Counted from the first letter of the stretch, positions 8,218 to 17,886 are shown. The stretch is DNA of 64,000 nt from CAZHJK01 sp964533275 (GCA_964533275.1 CAZHJK010000014.1:3498-67497); one strand, 5' to 3'. Made by a program: numbers and translations. The notes: generated by a model not told the origin, from the sequence alone.

Positions 8218-8877
8218 TTAATATCTTCTGTATTTTTTCATTTCTCTTTTAAAATTTCTTCTATTGGATCCATACTTTCTTTGAAATTTTATATAATCTA
8301 TAAAATCTTTTCCAAAGAAAATAAAGAAGTTAATCAAAGATGCTATTATGGCTACTCTTTCACCCATTGTTCCAGTAATTAAATTTAAAATAAAAAATGC
8401 CCAATTTAAATATGCAAGCCACTTTATTTTAACAGGTATTATAAAAAACAATAAAATCTCAATATTGGGAAATAAATAGGCAAAGCCTAAAAATAGTGAT
8501 AAATTCAAGTAGACACTTGTCCCATATCCAGTTATTAATGCTGCAATTATTGTTCCTAACATTCCAAAAAGGTAATAAAGGTTAAATTTAAAGGTTCCCC
8601 ATTCATTTTCTAGAGTATTTCCAATCATATAGTAAAAGTAAAAAACAAAGATAATAAATATCATGGAAGCACTTGGGGGTATAAATATAAAGGTTATTAT
8701 TCTCCAAACCTGACCTTCCATAATTAATTCTGGAATAAATGCTAAATAGTAAGTTAAGGGAATACGAAGTATATTTTGTATAATATAAACTCCAGCGGAT
8801 ATTCCCACTATATAGGTCATAAGGTTTGATATTGCATATCTTCCAAATTTTCTTTCTAAATTGTTTAGCCAATTCAT
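8218..8877 (-). CDS. Rhomboid-like membrane protein, catalytic motif not seen
   Basis: The 219-residue protein has about six membrane segments. Its layout resembles the rhomboid/Derlin fold: N-terminal amphipathic start, a WRIITFIFIP loop after the first helix, and LENEWGTFKFNLYYLFG as in rhomboid-like proteins. The GxSG nucleophile motif and the paired His are not apparent, so it is probably a pseudoprotease. Basic residues dominate the C-terminus (KREMKKYRRY). AAAGGA precedes the ATG on the minus strand. A small hairpin (CCAGC TTT GCTGG) lies just beyond the stop. The role is unknown. Confidence 0.65.
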   Translation of the reverse strand: MNWLNNLERKFGRYAISNLMTYIVGISAGVYIIQNILRIPLTYYLAFIPELIMEGQVWRIITFIFIPPSASMIFIIFVFYFYYMIGNTLENEWGTFKFNLYYLFGMLGTIIAALITGYGTSVYLNLSLFLGFAYLFPNIEILLFFIIPVKIKWLAYLNWAFFILNLITGTMGERVAIIASLINFFIFFGKDFIDYIKFQRKYGSNRRNFKREMKKYRRY

Positions 8878-8904
8878 ACAAAAATCCTTTCATTTAAATA
8901 TTCT

Positions 8905-8978
8905 AAAGGAGAAGCAAAAAGAACCGTCCCCAATGCTTCCCAAAGGAGAAGCAAAAAGAACCGTCCCCAATGCTTCCC
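8905..8978. repeat. Tandem pair of 37-bp GGGGACGG-family repeats
   Basis: Two identical 37-base units (8905-8941 and 8942-8978) each contain GAAGCAAAAAGAACCGTCCC followed by CAATGCTTCCC. They lie upstream of the rhomboid-like gene and are in reverse orientation to the related repeat at 7523. They belong to the same family as the perfect palindrome at 37,142. Confidence 0.9.
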
Positions 8979-9091
8979 AGTGCTCCGCCCCTCATATACC
9001 TTGTTTTTCCTATGTTGTCTAGGTATAATAATTTAAGCTTATTAAATTATAGCATATAGTATTTAATTTTAAAATAAAGAGGTTTATCTTT

Positions 9092-10168
9092 CTATTTTCC
9101 CATAAGCATTGAAAGTTCAGACTTAAAGGGTGGATATATAATTTTATCTTCAGTTATTATAGCTGTAATAAGACTGCTATCAGTTATATCGAAGGCTGGA
9201 TTATAGGTTTTTATATTTTCTGGAGCCATTCTTTTTTCAAACCAAGCTTCGGTAATTTCCCTATCAGGACGAATTTCGATCTTTATATCCTTGGCGCTTT
9301 TACATTTCATATCAATTGTTGATTTTGGTGCACAAACATAAAAAGGAATATTAAAATATTTAGCAAGAATGGCTATATTCATGGTACCTATTTTATTAGC
9401 AACATCGCCATTAGATGCTACACGATCACAACCAACCAATATTGCATCTATTTTTCCCTGACTCATAATAGTGGCGGCCATATTATCACATATAAGTGTA
9501 ATATCAATGCCAGCTTTTTCAAGCTCCCATGCAGTTAAGCGTGCACCCTGAAGAAGAGGACGGGTTTCATCTGCATATACCTTAAAATTATAACCTCGTT
9601 CATGCCCTAGATAAATTGGCGCCAAAGCAGTTCCATATTTTGCCGTTGCAATAGTACCAGCATTGCAATGGGTTAATATACCATACTCAGGTTTTAATAA
9701 AGTGAGTGCGTTTTCTCCTATTTGCTTACATACATTTTCATCTTCTAAATGTATAGAGCAAGCTTCATCCTTTAGAACTTTTAGTGTATCATTAACATCA
9801 ATACCCTTTAATATAGCTTTCTTAAATTGTTCTTCCATTCGGTTTAATGCCCAAAAAAGATTAACAGCCGTAGGACGTGAAGTTTCTAAGTATTTTTTAG
9901 TTTTAATTAATATTTCTTCTAGTTCAATAATTGTGGTGACATTACTATTTTTTAATATAATATATAAGCCATAGGCAGCAGCTATGCCTATAGCAGGTGC
10001 TCCTCTTACCTGCAGCTTGAATATAGCCTCCCAAACTTCCTTTGAAGTATAAAGTTTTATATAATGTTCTTTATTAGGTAAAAGGGTTTGATCTAATATT
10101 ACCAAACAAGAATTTTGTTCATCTAAATATACAGCTTCTATGTATTTTTTAAATTCTATTTTAAACAC
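9092..10168 (-). CDS. mtnA: S-methyl-5-thioribose-1-phosphate isomerase
   Basis: MtnA converts methylthioribose-1-phosphate to methylthioribulose-1-phosphate in methionine salvage. The 358-residue length is normal. Family signatures are present: VRGAPAIGIAAAYG, the catalytic Cys in LTHCNAGTIAT, VYADETRPLLQGARLTAWEL, and the catalytic Asp in VGCDRVASNGDVANKIGT. It stands alone and no other salvage gene is near, as is common in Clostridia, where MtnA may serve a truncated salvage route. The apparent GTG start has GAGAGG immediately against it with no spacer, so either the true start or the translation signal is unusual. Confidence 0.93.
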   Translation of the reverse strand: MFKIEFKKYIEAVYLDEQNSCLVILDQTLLPNKEHYIKLYTSKEVWEAIFKLQVRGAPAIGIAAAYGLYIILKNSNVTTIIELEEILIKTKKYLETSRPTAVNLFWALNRMEEQFKKAILKGIDVNDTLKVLKDEACSIHLEDENVCKQIGENALTLLKPEYGILTHCNAGTIATAKYGTALAPIYLGHERGYNFKVYADETRPLLQGARLTAWELEKAGIDITLICDNMAATIMSQGKIDAILVGCDRVASNGDVANKIGTMNIAILAKYFNIPFYVCAPKSTIDMKCKSAKDIKIEIRPDREITEAWFEKRMAPENIKTYNPAFDITDSSLITAIITEDKIIYPPFKSELSMLMGK

Positions 10169-10242
10169 CCTCTCTATTAGATTTTAAATTTACATATAAT
10201 ATTATAGCATATACTAAAAATGTAAATATGATGAATAACATT

Positions 10243-10271
10243 TTGACATAGATAAAAAGAAAGGATATAAT
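10243..10271 (+). promoter_or_regulatory. Consensus sigma-A promoter of uvrBA
   Basis: TTGACA at 10,243-10,248 and TATAAT at 10,266-10,271 are both perfect and separated by 17 bases. The LexA/DinR box lies nine bases downstream, around the expected transcription start. Confidence 0.88.
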
Positions 10272-10279
10272 CATAAGAG

Positions 10280-10293
10280 CGAACATATGTTTT
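10280..10293. promoter_or_regulatory. LexA/DinR SOS box upstream of uvrB
   Basis: CGAACATATGTTTT matches the Firmicutes SOS consensus CGAACRNRYGTTYC at all but the last base. It sits just downstream of the -10 element, where LexA would block initiation. This predicts DNA-damage induction of uvrB-uvrA. Confidence 0.85.
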
Positions 10294-10372
10294 GGAGCAT
10301 TATAACATTATGTAAACCTTATGCGTTGTGTTATAATAATCAGATGTAATAATTAGGTGGTGGTGAAGGAAA

Positions 10373-12352
10373 ATGAATAGATTTGAAGTGGTTTCAGACT
10401 TTGAGCCTAAGGGGGATCAACCTAGGGCAATTAAGTCTTTAAGTGAAGGTATTATAAATAATAAAAAATTCCAAACCTTATTGGGAGTTACTGGTTCAGG
10501 GAAAACTTATACCATGGCAAAGGTTATTGAAGCAGTGCAAAAACCTACCCTGGTTATGGCTCATAATAAAACCTTAGCAGCTCAATTGGCTAGTGAATTC
10601 AAATCTTTTTTCCCCAATAATGCTGTTGAGTATTTTGTAAGCTACTATGATTATTATCAACCAGAGGCCTATGTACCAAGCTCGGATACTTATATAGAAA
10701 AGGATGCTTCAATTAATGATGAAATAGATAAATTAAGACACTCTGCTACGGCAGCTCTTTATGAAAGAAAGGATGTTATTATAGTAGCTAGTGTGTCCTG
10801 TATATATGGATTGGGAGACCCTATAGATTATGAAAACTTAGTGGTTTCTCTAAGGCCTGGTATGGAAAAGGATAGAGATGATGTAATTAGAAAGCTTGTG
10901 GATATACAATATCTTAGGAATGATATAAACTTTACCCGGGGTACCTTTAGGGTTCGTGGTGATGTTCTTGAGATTTTTCCGGCTTCCTCCTCGGAACGAG
11001 CTGTTCGTATTGAGTTTTTCGGGGATGAGGTGGATAGAATTACAGAAATAGATGTATTAACTGGAGAAATAATTGGGTTGCGTAATCATATCTCTATATT
11101 CCCGGCTTCCCACTATGCTACCTCTAAGGATAAATTAGAAGTAGCAATCCAAAGTATAGAAAGGGAATTAGAGGAAAGACACCAAGAGTTAATTTCAGAG
11201 GGAAAATTATTAGAAGCTCAAAGAATAATGCAGAGAACTAATTTTGATATAGAAATGCTTAAGGAAATGGGCTATTGCAATGGTGTTGAAAATTATTCTA
11301 GACATATAAGCGGTAGACCTAAGGGGAGTGCACCCTTTACCCTGATCGATTATTTCCCGGAGGATTTTTTAATTATAGCAGATGAATCCCATGTGAGTAT
11401 ACCTCAGGTTCGTGGTATGTATGCGGGAGATTACTCCAGAAAAAAATCCCTAGTAGATTATGGATTCCGTTTACCTTCAGCATTTGATAATAGACCCTTG
11501 ACCTTTGAGGAATTTGAGCAAAAAATTAATCAAATAATTTTCACTTCAGCAACTCCTGGTCCCTATGAGAATGAACATAGTCAGCAAGTAATAGAGCAGA
11601 TAATACGCCCTACTGGTCTTATTGATCCTGAAATTAAAGTAAAGCCTATTAAGGGGCAAATAGATGATTTAATAGGAGAAATTAATGGTAAGATCAAAAA
11701 GGATCAAAGAGTGTTAGTTACTACACTAACAAAAAAAATGGCAGAGGACTTAACTAATTATATAAGAGAGGTTGATATTCGGGTAAGATATCTTCACTCA
11801 GATATTGAAACCCTTGAGAGAATGGAAATAATAAGGGACTTAAGATTAGGCAAATTTGATGTATTAGTGGGTATTAATCTATTAAGAGAAGGTTTAGATC
11901 TGCCAGAAGTAGGGTTAGTCGCAATACTAGATGCAGATAAGGAAGGATTTTTAAGGTCTGAGAGATCCTTAATTCAAACTATAGGTAGAGCAGCTCGAAA
12001 TGTAGAGGGTAAAGTAATCATGTATGCAGATAAAATTACCCATTCAATGGAAGTAGCTATCAATGAAACCAATAGAAGACGATTAATTCAAGAGGAATTT
12101 AATAGTCTTCATGGCATAGTACCCCAGAGTATAAAGAAAAAAGTAAGTGATGTAATTGAAGCTACTAAAGTGGCAGAGGAAGCAGAAAAATATGGTATGG
12201 ATAAACCAGTAGATATAATGGAAAAAGAAGATATAGCTGAACTAATTTCTAAACTTGAGCTGGAAATGAAGGATGCAGCTTTAGATTTACAATTTGAAAG
12301 AGCTGCTGAACTTAGAGATAAAATTAAACAACTTAAGGAATTTAATCTTTAG
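10373..12352 (+). CDS. uvrB: Excinuclease ABC subunit B
   Basis: UvrB verifies DNA damage and loads UvrC in nucleotide-excision repair. The 659-residue protein is full length, with Walker A GVTGSGKTYT (about 39-48), the beta-hairpin region YYDYYQPEAYVP, DEAD-like DESH (ADESHVSIPQ), helicase motif VI (QTIGRAARN) and a C-terminal UVR domain (about 622-657, LQFERAAELRDKIKQLK) that binds UvrC. The ATG follows a purine-rich GGTGGTGGTGAAGGAAA. uvrA begins 21 bases later, so they are an operon. Confidence 0.98.
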   Translation: MNRFEVVSDFEPKGDQPRAIKSLSEGIINNKKFQTLLGVTGSGKTYTMAKVIEAVQKPTLVMAHNKTLAAQLASEFKSFFPNNAVEYFVSYYDYYQPEAYVPSSDTYIEKDASINDEIDKLRHSATAALYERKDVIIVASVSCIYGLGDPIDYENLVVSLRPGMEKDRDDVIRKLVDIQYLRNDINFTRGTFRVRGDVLEIFPASSSERAVRIEFFGDEVDRITEIDVLTGEIIGLRNHISIFPASHYATSKDKLEVAIQSIERELEERHQELISEGKLLEAQRIMQRTNFDIEMLKEMGYCNGVENYSRHISGRPKGSAPFTLIDYFPEDFLIIADESHVSIPQVRGMYAGDYSRKKSLVDYGFRLPSAFDNRPLTFEEFEQKINQIIFTSATPGPYENEHSQQVIEQIIRPTGLIDPEIKVKPIKGQIDDLIGEINGKIKKDQRVLVTTLTKKMAEDLTNYIREVDIRVRYLHSDIETLERMEIIRDLRLGKFDVLVGINLLREGLDLPEVGLVAILDADKEGFLRSERSLIQTIGRAARNVEGKVIMYADKITHSMEVAINETNRRRLIQEEFNSLHGIVPQSIKKKVSDVIEATKVAEEAEKYGMDKPVDIMEKEDIAELISKLELEMKDAALDLQFERAAELRDKIKQLKEFNL

Positions 12353-12372
12353 TATTAATGTAGGAGGAAAAA

Positions 12373-15198
12373 ATGGCAAAGGACAAAATTATAATACATG
12401 GAGCAAGAGAAAATAATTTAAAGGATTTTCATTTAGAAATTCCTAGGGATAAATTTGTTGTTCTTACTGGACTTAGTGGCTCTGGGAAATCATCCCTAGC
12501 CTTTGATACTCTTTATGCTGAAGGTCAAAGAAGATATGTAGAATCATTGTCAGCATATGCAAGACAATTTCTAGGACAAATGGATAAACCTGATGTAGAT
12601 TATATTGAAGGTTTATCTCCGGCTATATCAATTGATCAAAAGACCACCAGTAAAAATCCTCGTTCTACTGTGGGTACAATAACTGAAATATATGATTATT
12701 TAAGACTTCTCTATGCTAAAATTGGAACCCCCCATTGTCCTAATTGTGGAAAAGAGATTACACAACAGACCATAGATCAAATGGTAGATCAAATCTTAGA
12801 ACTAGAGGAAGGTACCAGAATTCAACTCCTTGCACCGATAGTTACAGGACGAAAGGGAGAGCATATAAAGCTTCTAGAACAAGCAAAAAAAAGTGGATTT
12901 GTTAGAGTAAGAATAGATGGTGAGATAATAGAACTTAGCGATGATATATATCTAGAAAAGAATAAGAAACATAATATTGAGATCGTCGTAGATAGAATTA
13001 AAGTTAAGAATGGAATAAATAAACGATTAACCGATTCAATTGAAACTATAATGGATTTGAGCAATGGAATATTGTTAGTTGATATTTTAGATGAAGGTAA
13101 GGAACTTTTATTTAGTGAAAATTATGCTTGTATAGATTGTGGTATAGGGCTTGGGGAAATAGCACCTAGAAACTTTTCCTTTAACAGTCCCTTTGGGAAA
13201 TGTCCAACATGTGATGGATTAGGTACCCTTTTAAAAATAGATCCAAGTCTTGTTATTCCAGACCCAACAAAAACTATTGAAGAGGGAGGACTTGCACCTT
13301 GGAGTAAGATGAAAGAAGATTCTTGGTACTATAGTTTATTAAAAGCGGTTGCAAAACACTATGGTTTTGGCCTAAATACACCAATTGAAAATCTTAGCAG
13401 CAAGATAGTTAATATTATTTTATATGGTACCCAAGGAAAAAGGATAACGGTTAATTATATTAAGGAAGGCAGAAGGGGAGAATATGATGTTGCCTATGAA
13501 GGCATTATAAATAACTTACAACGAAGATATAGAGAAACCTATTCCAGCTATATGCGAACAGAAATTGAAAGATATATGGCTATGGATCCATGCCCTACCT
13601 GTAATGGAAAAAGGTTAAGTAAGGAAAGTTTAGCAGTAACCATTAATGATAAGAATATTGCAGAGGTATCTGATTTAGCTATCCACGAAACCTTAGATTT
13701 TATAAAATCCTTAGTTCTTAGTGAGAAACAAAGTGTTATCTCTGCTCAAATTGTAAAGGAGCTCGATGCCAGGTTACAATTTCTTATGAATGTTGGCTTG
13801 GACTATCTAAATCTTTCCCGTGCATCAGGAACACTGTCGGGAGGAGAATCTCAGCGTATTCGATTAGCTACTCAAATTGGTTCTGGTTTGGTAGGAGTAA
13901 TATATATCTTAGATGAGCCAAGTATAGGCTTACACCAAAGGGATAATGATAGATTACTCAAAGCACTACGAGAACTTACTGAACTTGGAAATACTCTTTT
14001 GGTGGTAGAACATGATGAAGAAACTATGTTTGCTGCAGACCATATAGTGGATATAGGACCGGGAGCAGGTAAGCATGGGGGATATGTGGTAGCCCAAGGT
14101 ACCGCACAGGATATAATAAGAAATAAGAATTCTATTACTGGACAATATTTAAGTGGTAAAAAAAGCATTCCAATACCTACTGCTCACAGAAAACCAAATG
14201 GAAAATGCTTAGAAATCTTAGGAGCAAGGGAAAATAATTTAAAGGATATAGATATAAAAATTCCATTAGGAGTATTTACCTGTGTGACAGGGGTATCAGG
14301 TTCAGGAAAGAGTACATTAGTTAATGATATTTTATATAGAGGGATATCTCAAATAATTAATCATTCAAGGATAAAAGCAGGTGAGCATGATAAAATAAAG
14401 GGTATAGAAAATATAGATAAAATAATAAATATTGACCAATCTGCTATAGGGAGGACACCCCGTTCAAACCCTGCGACCTACACTGGTACATTTGACCATA
14501 TAAGGGATATTTTTTCACAAACACCGGAAGCTAAAGCAAGGGGTTATAATAAGGGCAGATTTAGCTTTAATGTTAAGGGCGGAAGATGTAATGCATGTAA
14601 TGGTGATGGAATAATTAAGATTGAAATGCAGTTTTTATCTGATGTTTATGTTCCTTGTGAGGTATGCAAGGGTAAAAGATATAATAGAGAAACACTAGAA
14701 ATAAAATATAAGGGTAAAAATATTTCAGATATCTTAGATATGACAGTAGAAGAGGCTTTAGATTTCTTTGAAAATATTCCAAAGATAAAACGGAAAATAC
14801 AAACTTTATTTGAAGTAGGACTATCCTATATAAAGCTTGGACAGCCATCTACTCAATTATCAGGAGGAGAAGCACAAAGAATAAAACTTGCAAGTGAATT
14901 AAGTAAAAGAAATACAGGCAAAACATTATATATTTTAGATGAACCAACAACAGGACTTCACTTTGCAGATGTCCATAAGCTTACTGGATTATTAGATCGC
15001 CTTGCAGAAGGTGGGAATAGCATTATTATTATAGAACACAATCTAGATATAATTAAAAGAGCGGATCATATAATTGACTTAGGACCAGAAGGTGGGTATC
15101 GTGGAGGTATGGTAATTGCCCAAGGAACACCAGAGGAGATTGCTAAGCAGGAGAATTCCTATACAGGAAAATTTTTAAAAAAGGTCTTAGATAGGTAA
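12373..15198 (+). CDS. uvrA: Excinuclease ABC subunit A
   Basis: UvrA is the damage-sensing ABC ATPase dimer of nucleotide-excision repair. The 941-residue protein has two ATP-binding modules: Walker A GLSGSGKSSLAF (about 32-43) and GVSGSGKSTLVN (about 640), signatures LSGGESQRIRLA and LSGGEAQRIKLA, and Walker B ILDEPSIGLH and ILDEPTTGLH. Zinc-finger cysteines are present (CPNC, CIDC...CPTC and CNAC...CEVC). AGGAGG precedes the ATG. It is co-transcribed with uvrB under the SOS box. Confidence 0.98.
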   Translation: MAKDKIIIHGARENNLKDFHLEIPRDKFVVLTGLSGSGKSSLAFDTLYAEGQRRYVESLSAYARQFLGQMDKPDVDYIEGLSPAISIDQKTTSKNPRSTVGTITEIYDYLRLLYAKIGTPHCPNCGKEITQQTIDQMVDQILELEEGTRIQLLAPIVTGRKGEHIKLLEQAKKSGFVRVRIDGEIIELSDDIYLEKNKKHNIEIVVDRIKVKNGINKRLTDSIETIMDLSNGILLVDILDEGKELLFSENYACIDCGIGLGEIAPRNFSFNSPFGKCPTCDGLGTLLKIDPSLVIPDPTKTIEEGGLAPWSKMKEDSWYYSLLKAVAKHYGFGLNTPIENLSSKIVNIILYGTQGKRITVNYIKEGRRGEYDVAYEGIINNLQRRYRETYSSYMRTEIERYMAMDPCPTCNGKRLSKESLAVTINDKNIAEVSDLAIHETLDFIKSLVLSEKQSVISAQIVKELDARLQFLMNVGLDYLNLSRASGTLSGGESQRIRLATQIGSGLVGVIYILDEPSIGLHQRDNDRLLKALRELTELGNTLLVVEHDEETMFAADHIVDIGPGAGKHGGYVVAQGTAQDIIRNKNSITGQYLSGKKSIPIPTAHRKPNGKCLEILGARENNLKDIDIKIPLGVFTCVTGVSGSGKSTLVNDILYRGISQIINHSRIKAGEHDKIKGIENIDKIINIDQSAIGRTPRSNPATYTGTFDHIRDIFSQTPEAKARGYNKGRFSFNVKGGRCNACNGDGIIKIEMQFLSDVYVPCEVCKGKRYNRETLEIKYKGKNISDILDMTVEEALDFFENIPKIKRKIQTLFEVGLSYIKLGQPSTQLSGGEAQRIKLASELSKRNTGKTLYILDEPTTGLHFADVHKLTGLLDRLAEGGNSIIIIEHNLDIIKRADHIIDLGPEGGYRGGMVIAQGTPEEIAKQENSYTGKFLKKVLDR

Positions 15199-15249
15199 TA
15201 AATTAAGTGGAAAATTGGGGTCAGGTTTGAGTTATTCAGATATTGCTAA

Positions 15250-15365
15250 TATGGTAAAATATCTTCAGCGCCTCCTCCGGAAATGTCGCCTTATTTTCCT
15301 ATGGGTAAACCAGGTAAGGAGAAAAAAAGGCTCCATTAAGTCGTCAGCTTATGAAATATTTTACT
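15250..15365 (+). repeat. Dispersed ~115-bp repeat, copy 2
   Basis: This is the plus-strand copy of the segment at 8035-8145, with shared blocks GGTAAACC, GGCTCCATTAAGTCGTC and TATGAAATATTTTA. It fills the gap between uvrA and its terminator. A reading frame of 71 codons spans it but is not conserved in the other copy. Confidence 0.75.
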
Positions 15366-15440
15366 GCTATAAAACCAGTGAATGTATCACACCCAAAAGT
15401 AGGGGATTCATTGCATGCGTTCCTGAGTAAAATAAAAATT

Positions 15441-15474
15441 AAATCCAGTTTAAGAAAGTTCTTAAACTGGATTT
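15441..15474. terminator. Bidirectional terminator between uvrA and a minus-strand gene
   Basis: A perfect 16-bp stem (AAATCCAGTTTAAGAA with its complement) closes on an AG loop. It lies between convergent genes. A-rich sequence on the left gives a T-rich tail for the minus strand, and ATTTAT follows on the plus strand. Confidence 0.8.
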
Positions 15475-15483
15475 ATACACTAC

Positions 15484-15735
15484 TTAAGTGGGTAATATTC
15501 CAAAATTATTAAAGTCTTTTGCTGAGTTATATACTTTTGCTAATAGCTCTTTAGCAATTTCAATGGCATCATCTTCAGAAATGTCTACTCGAATTTCTCT
15601 CATTTCTATCATCTCAAAGGGTGAGTTTTTAACAAATTTTTTTAAATAATAACCACCATAGATTTTTTTCTGTATATAAACTTCAAAGTTGCTATTTGAA
15701 ATCACTATATTATCACTTTTCCTTTTAATTTTCAT
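15484..15735 (-). CDS. Small conserved-looking protein of unknown function
   Basis: An 83-residue soluble protein. The start is placed at the ATG at 15,735 because GAGGAG lies a few bases upstream; a longer frame to 15,804 lacks a ribosome site. It begins MKIKRKSDNIVISNSNFEVY, contains a YGGYYLKKFVKN segment and a helical region DDAIEIAKELLAKVYNSA. No known family is recognised. It stands alone, convergent with uvrA, and shares a bidirectional terminator with it. Confidence 0.6.
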   Translation of the reverse strand: MKIKRKSDNIVISNSNFEVYIQKKIYGGYYLKKFVKNSPFEMIEMREIRVDISEDDAIEIAKELLAKVYNSAKDFNNFGILPT

Positions 15736-15890
15736 AATATCTCCTCTTTCTATATAAATATCTATAGGGTATAGTATATATATACACCATGTTATAAGTT
15801 TCATTCATTATATTTATCCTATTATTATAACAATTTAATTAAGATTTACAAAATTATTTTTGTTTTTTTAAGTTTACAGGTGGTGAAAAA

Positions 15891-17768
15891 ATGCTTAATC
15901 AAGAGGAACAATTAAAAAATCTTCCCGAAAAACCGGGAGTATATATAATGAGGAACAACAAGAATGAAATAATTTATATTGGGAAAGCTATTTCTCTTAA
16001 AAACAGGGTGAGACAATATTTTCAATCTTCAAAAAATCATTCTATAAAGGTCCGTTCCATGGTACAGCAAATAAATGATTTTGAATATATAGTAACAGAT
16101 TCAGAATTAGAAGCATTAATATTAGAATGCAACCTAATAAAAAAACATAGACCTAGATATAATGTATTGCTAAAGGACGATAAGACCTATCCATATATTA
16201 AGGTCACTTTACAGGAACCATATCCTAGGGTGTTGATTACTAGAAGAGTTTTAAAGGATGGTTCTAAATATTTTGGACCTTATACTTCATCCTTTGCAGT
16301 GAAAAATACTTTAGAGGCGATTAATAGAGCCTATCCCATTAGGGTATGTAATAAAAAGATTAATGAAGATGGAAGTGTAGAAAGACCCTGTCTGAATTAC
16401 CATATTAAACAATGTGTGGGACCTTGTACTGGAAGGGTAAGCACGAAAGAATATAGAGAAATAATTAAAGAAATTGTACAAATCTTAGAGGGAAAACAGG
16501 ATAAGCTAGTGGAAAAACTGCAGATGGAAATGCAATTAGCTGCAGAAAATATGGAATTTGAAAAAGCTGCAAATTTAAGAGATCAGTTGAATTCCCTACA
16601 ACAAATCACTGAAAAGCAAAAGATGGTATCTTCATCCATAGTGGATCAAGATGTTATAGCTATTGCAAGAGGAATAGAGGAAGTATGTGTTCAAGTATTT
16701 TTTGTGCGCGGTGGAAAGCTGATTGGTAGAGAACATTTTATGCTTGATGGAATAGCAGATATGGAAAGAAAGGAAATTATAACTCAATTTGTTAAGCAAT
16801 TTTATGGAGGAACTCCTTTTATTCCTAGGGAGATTTTATTACAGGAGGAAATCAATGAGTTAGAAATAATAAGTCACTGGTTAAGCGAAAAAAGAGGTGG
16901 TAAGGTTTTAATTAAAACTCCCTATAGGGGAGAAAAGAAAAAATTGGTGGAAATGGTAGGGAAAAATGCATTATTAACTCTAGAACAATTTAGTGAGAAG
17001 ATGAAAAGAGACAATCAACGGGGAGAAAAAGCCCTCTTGCAATTTAAAGAATTACTTCAATTAAACACAACCCCTTACCGTATAGAAGGTTTTGATATTT
17101 CCAATATACAAGGTACAGATAGTGTAGGTTCAATGGTGGTATTTGAAGGGGGTAAAGCTAAAAAAAGTGATTATAGGAGATTTAAAATTAAATGGGTGCA
17201 AGGGGCAAATGACTATGCTAGTATGCAGGAAATTGTTCTAAGAAGATTTAGGCGAGGAATTGAAGAGTTGGAAAACTTACGGGCAAAGAATATATCATTA
17301 GAGCAGGGGAAATTTTCTAAATTTCCGGACATTGTACTGATTGACGGAGGAATAGGGCATGTACAAGTTATTGAGAAGTTGCTTGATCAAATGAATATTG
17401 ACTTACCAATTTGTGGTATGGTAAAGGATGACAAGCATCACACAAGGGGCTTAATCTATAGGGGAAAAGAACTTTTAATGGATAAAAGATCAGAAATTTT
17501 TCAAATGATTACTCGTATTCAAGACGAAACCCATAGATTCGCATTGGCTTATCACCAAAACCTAAGGGGTAAAACCTCTTTATTCTCTATCTTAGATGAT
17601 ATTACGGGTATTGGACCAACTCGAAAAAAAGCCTTATTAAAACATTATGGGGGTTTGGAAGGAATAAAGAAGGCAACTTTAGATGAGCTTAAAGAAGTAG
17701 AAGGTATGAATGAAAAGGCTGCACAAAATGTTTATGGATTTTTTCAAGATTCAAACAAAAAAACTTAA
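15891..17768 (+). CDS. uvrC: Excinuclease ABC subunit C
   Basis: UvrC makes both incisions flanking damage bound by UvrB. The 625-residue protein has an N-terminal GIY-YIG nuclease (PGVYIMRN...IIYIGKA, about 14-35), a UVR domain (about 205-235, MEFEKAANLRDQLNSLQ), the RNase H-like C-terminal nuclease (FDISNIQGTDSVGSMVVFEGG with catalytic Asp; VLIDGGIGH) and a terminal helix-hairpin-helix pair (ITGIGPTRKKALLKHYGG). AGGTGGTG precedes the ATG. It is separate from uvrBA and has no visible LexA box, so its regulation may differ. Confidence 0.98.
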   Translation: MLNQEEQLKNLPEKPGVYIMRNNKNEIIYIGKAISLKNRVRQYFQSSKNHSIKVRSMVQQINDFEYIVTDSELEALILECNLIKKHRPRYNVLLKDDKTYPYIKVTLQEPYPRVLITRRVLKDGSKYFGPYTSSFAVKNTLEAINRAYPIRVCNKKINEDGSVERPCLNYHIKQCVGPCTGRVSTKEYREIIKEIVQILEGKQDKLVEKLQMEMQLAAENMEFEKAANLRDQLNSLQQITEKQKMVSSSIVDQDVIAIARGIEEVCVQVFFVRGGKLIGREHFMLDGIADMERKEIITQFVKQFYGGTPFIPREILLQEEINELEIISHWLSEKRGGKVLIKTPYRGEKKKLVEMVGKNALLTLEQFSEKMKRDNQRGEKALLQFKELLQLNTTPYRIEGFDISNIQGTDSVGSMVVFEGGKAKKSDYRRFKIKWVQGANDYASMQEIVLRRFRRGIEELENLRAKNISLEQGKFSKFPDIVLIDGGIGHVQVIEKLLDQMNIDLPICGMVKDDKHHTRGLIYRGKELLMDKRSEIFQMITRIQDETHRFALAYHQNLRGKTSLFSILDDITGIGPTRKKALLKHYGGLEGIKKATLDELKEVEGMNEKAAQNVYGFFQDSNKKT

Positions 17769-17827
17769 CTTGAATAATATTATATATTAAAGATAAGAAA
17801 ATCTTAAGATTTTAATAAGTTCAAATT

Positions 17828-17886
17828 AAAAAACAACTTCAATTTTAATGCTTTAATAAAAGCATGGAAAGGGGGAGTTGTTTTTT
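17828..17886 (+). terminator. Terminator of uvrC with nested hairpin
   Basis: AAAAAACAACT (17,828-17,838) pairs with AGTTGTTTTTT (17,876-17,886). Inside lies a second hairpin, ATGCTTT AATA AAAGCAT. The T-run forms part of the 3' arm. Confidence 0.7.

Noticed and set aside
8603..8893. A second minus-strand frame overlapping the rhomboid-like gene
   Set aside because: It overlaps the better-supported membrane protein in another frame and lacks recognisable domains.
8905..8978. CRISPR-like array of two 37-base repeats
   Set aside because: The two repeats are directly adjacent with no spacer, belong to the REP-like family and have no cas genes nearby.
15215..15430. A 71-codon frame after uvrA
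   Set aside because: It spans the dispersed repeat; the other copy has indels that break the frame, so it is not coding.
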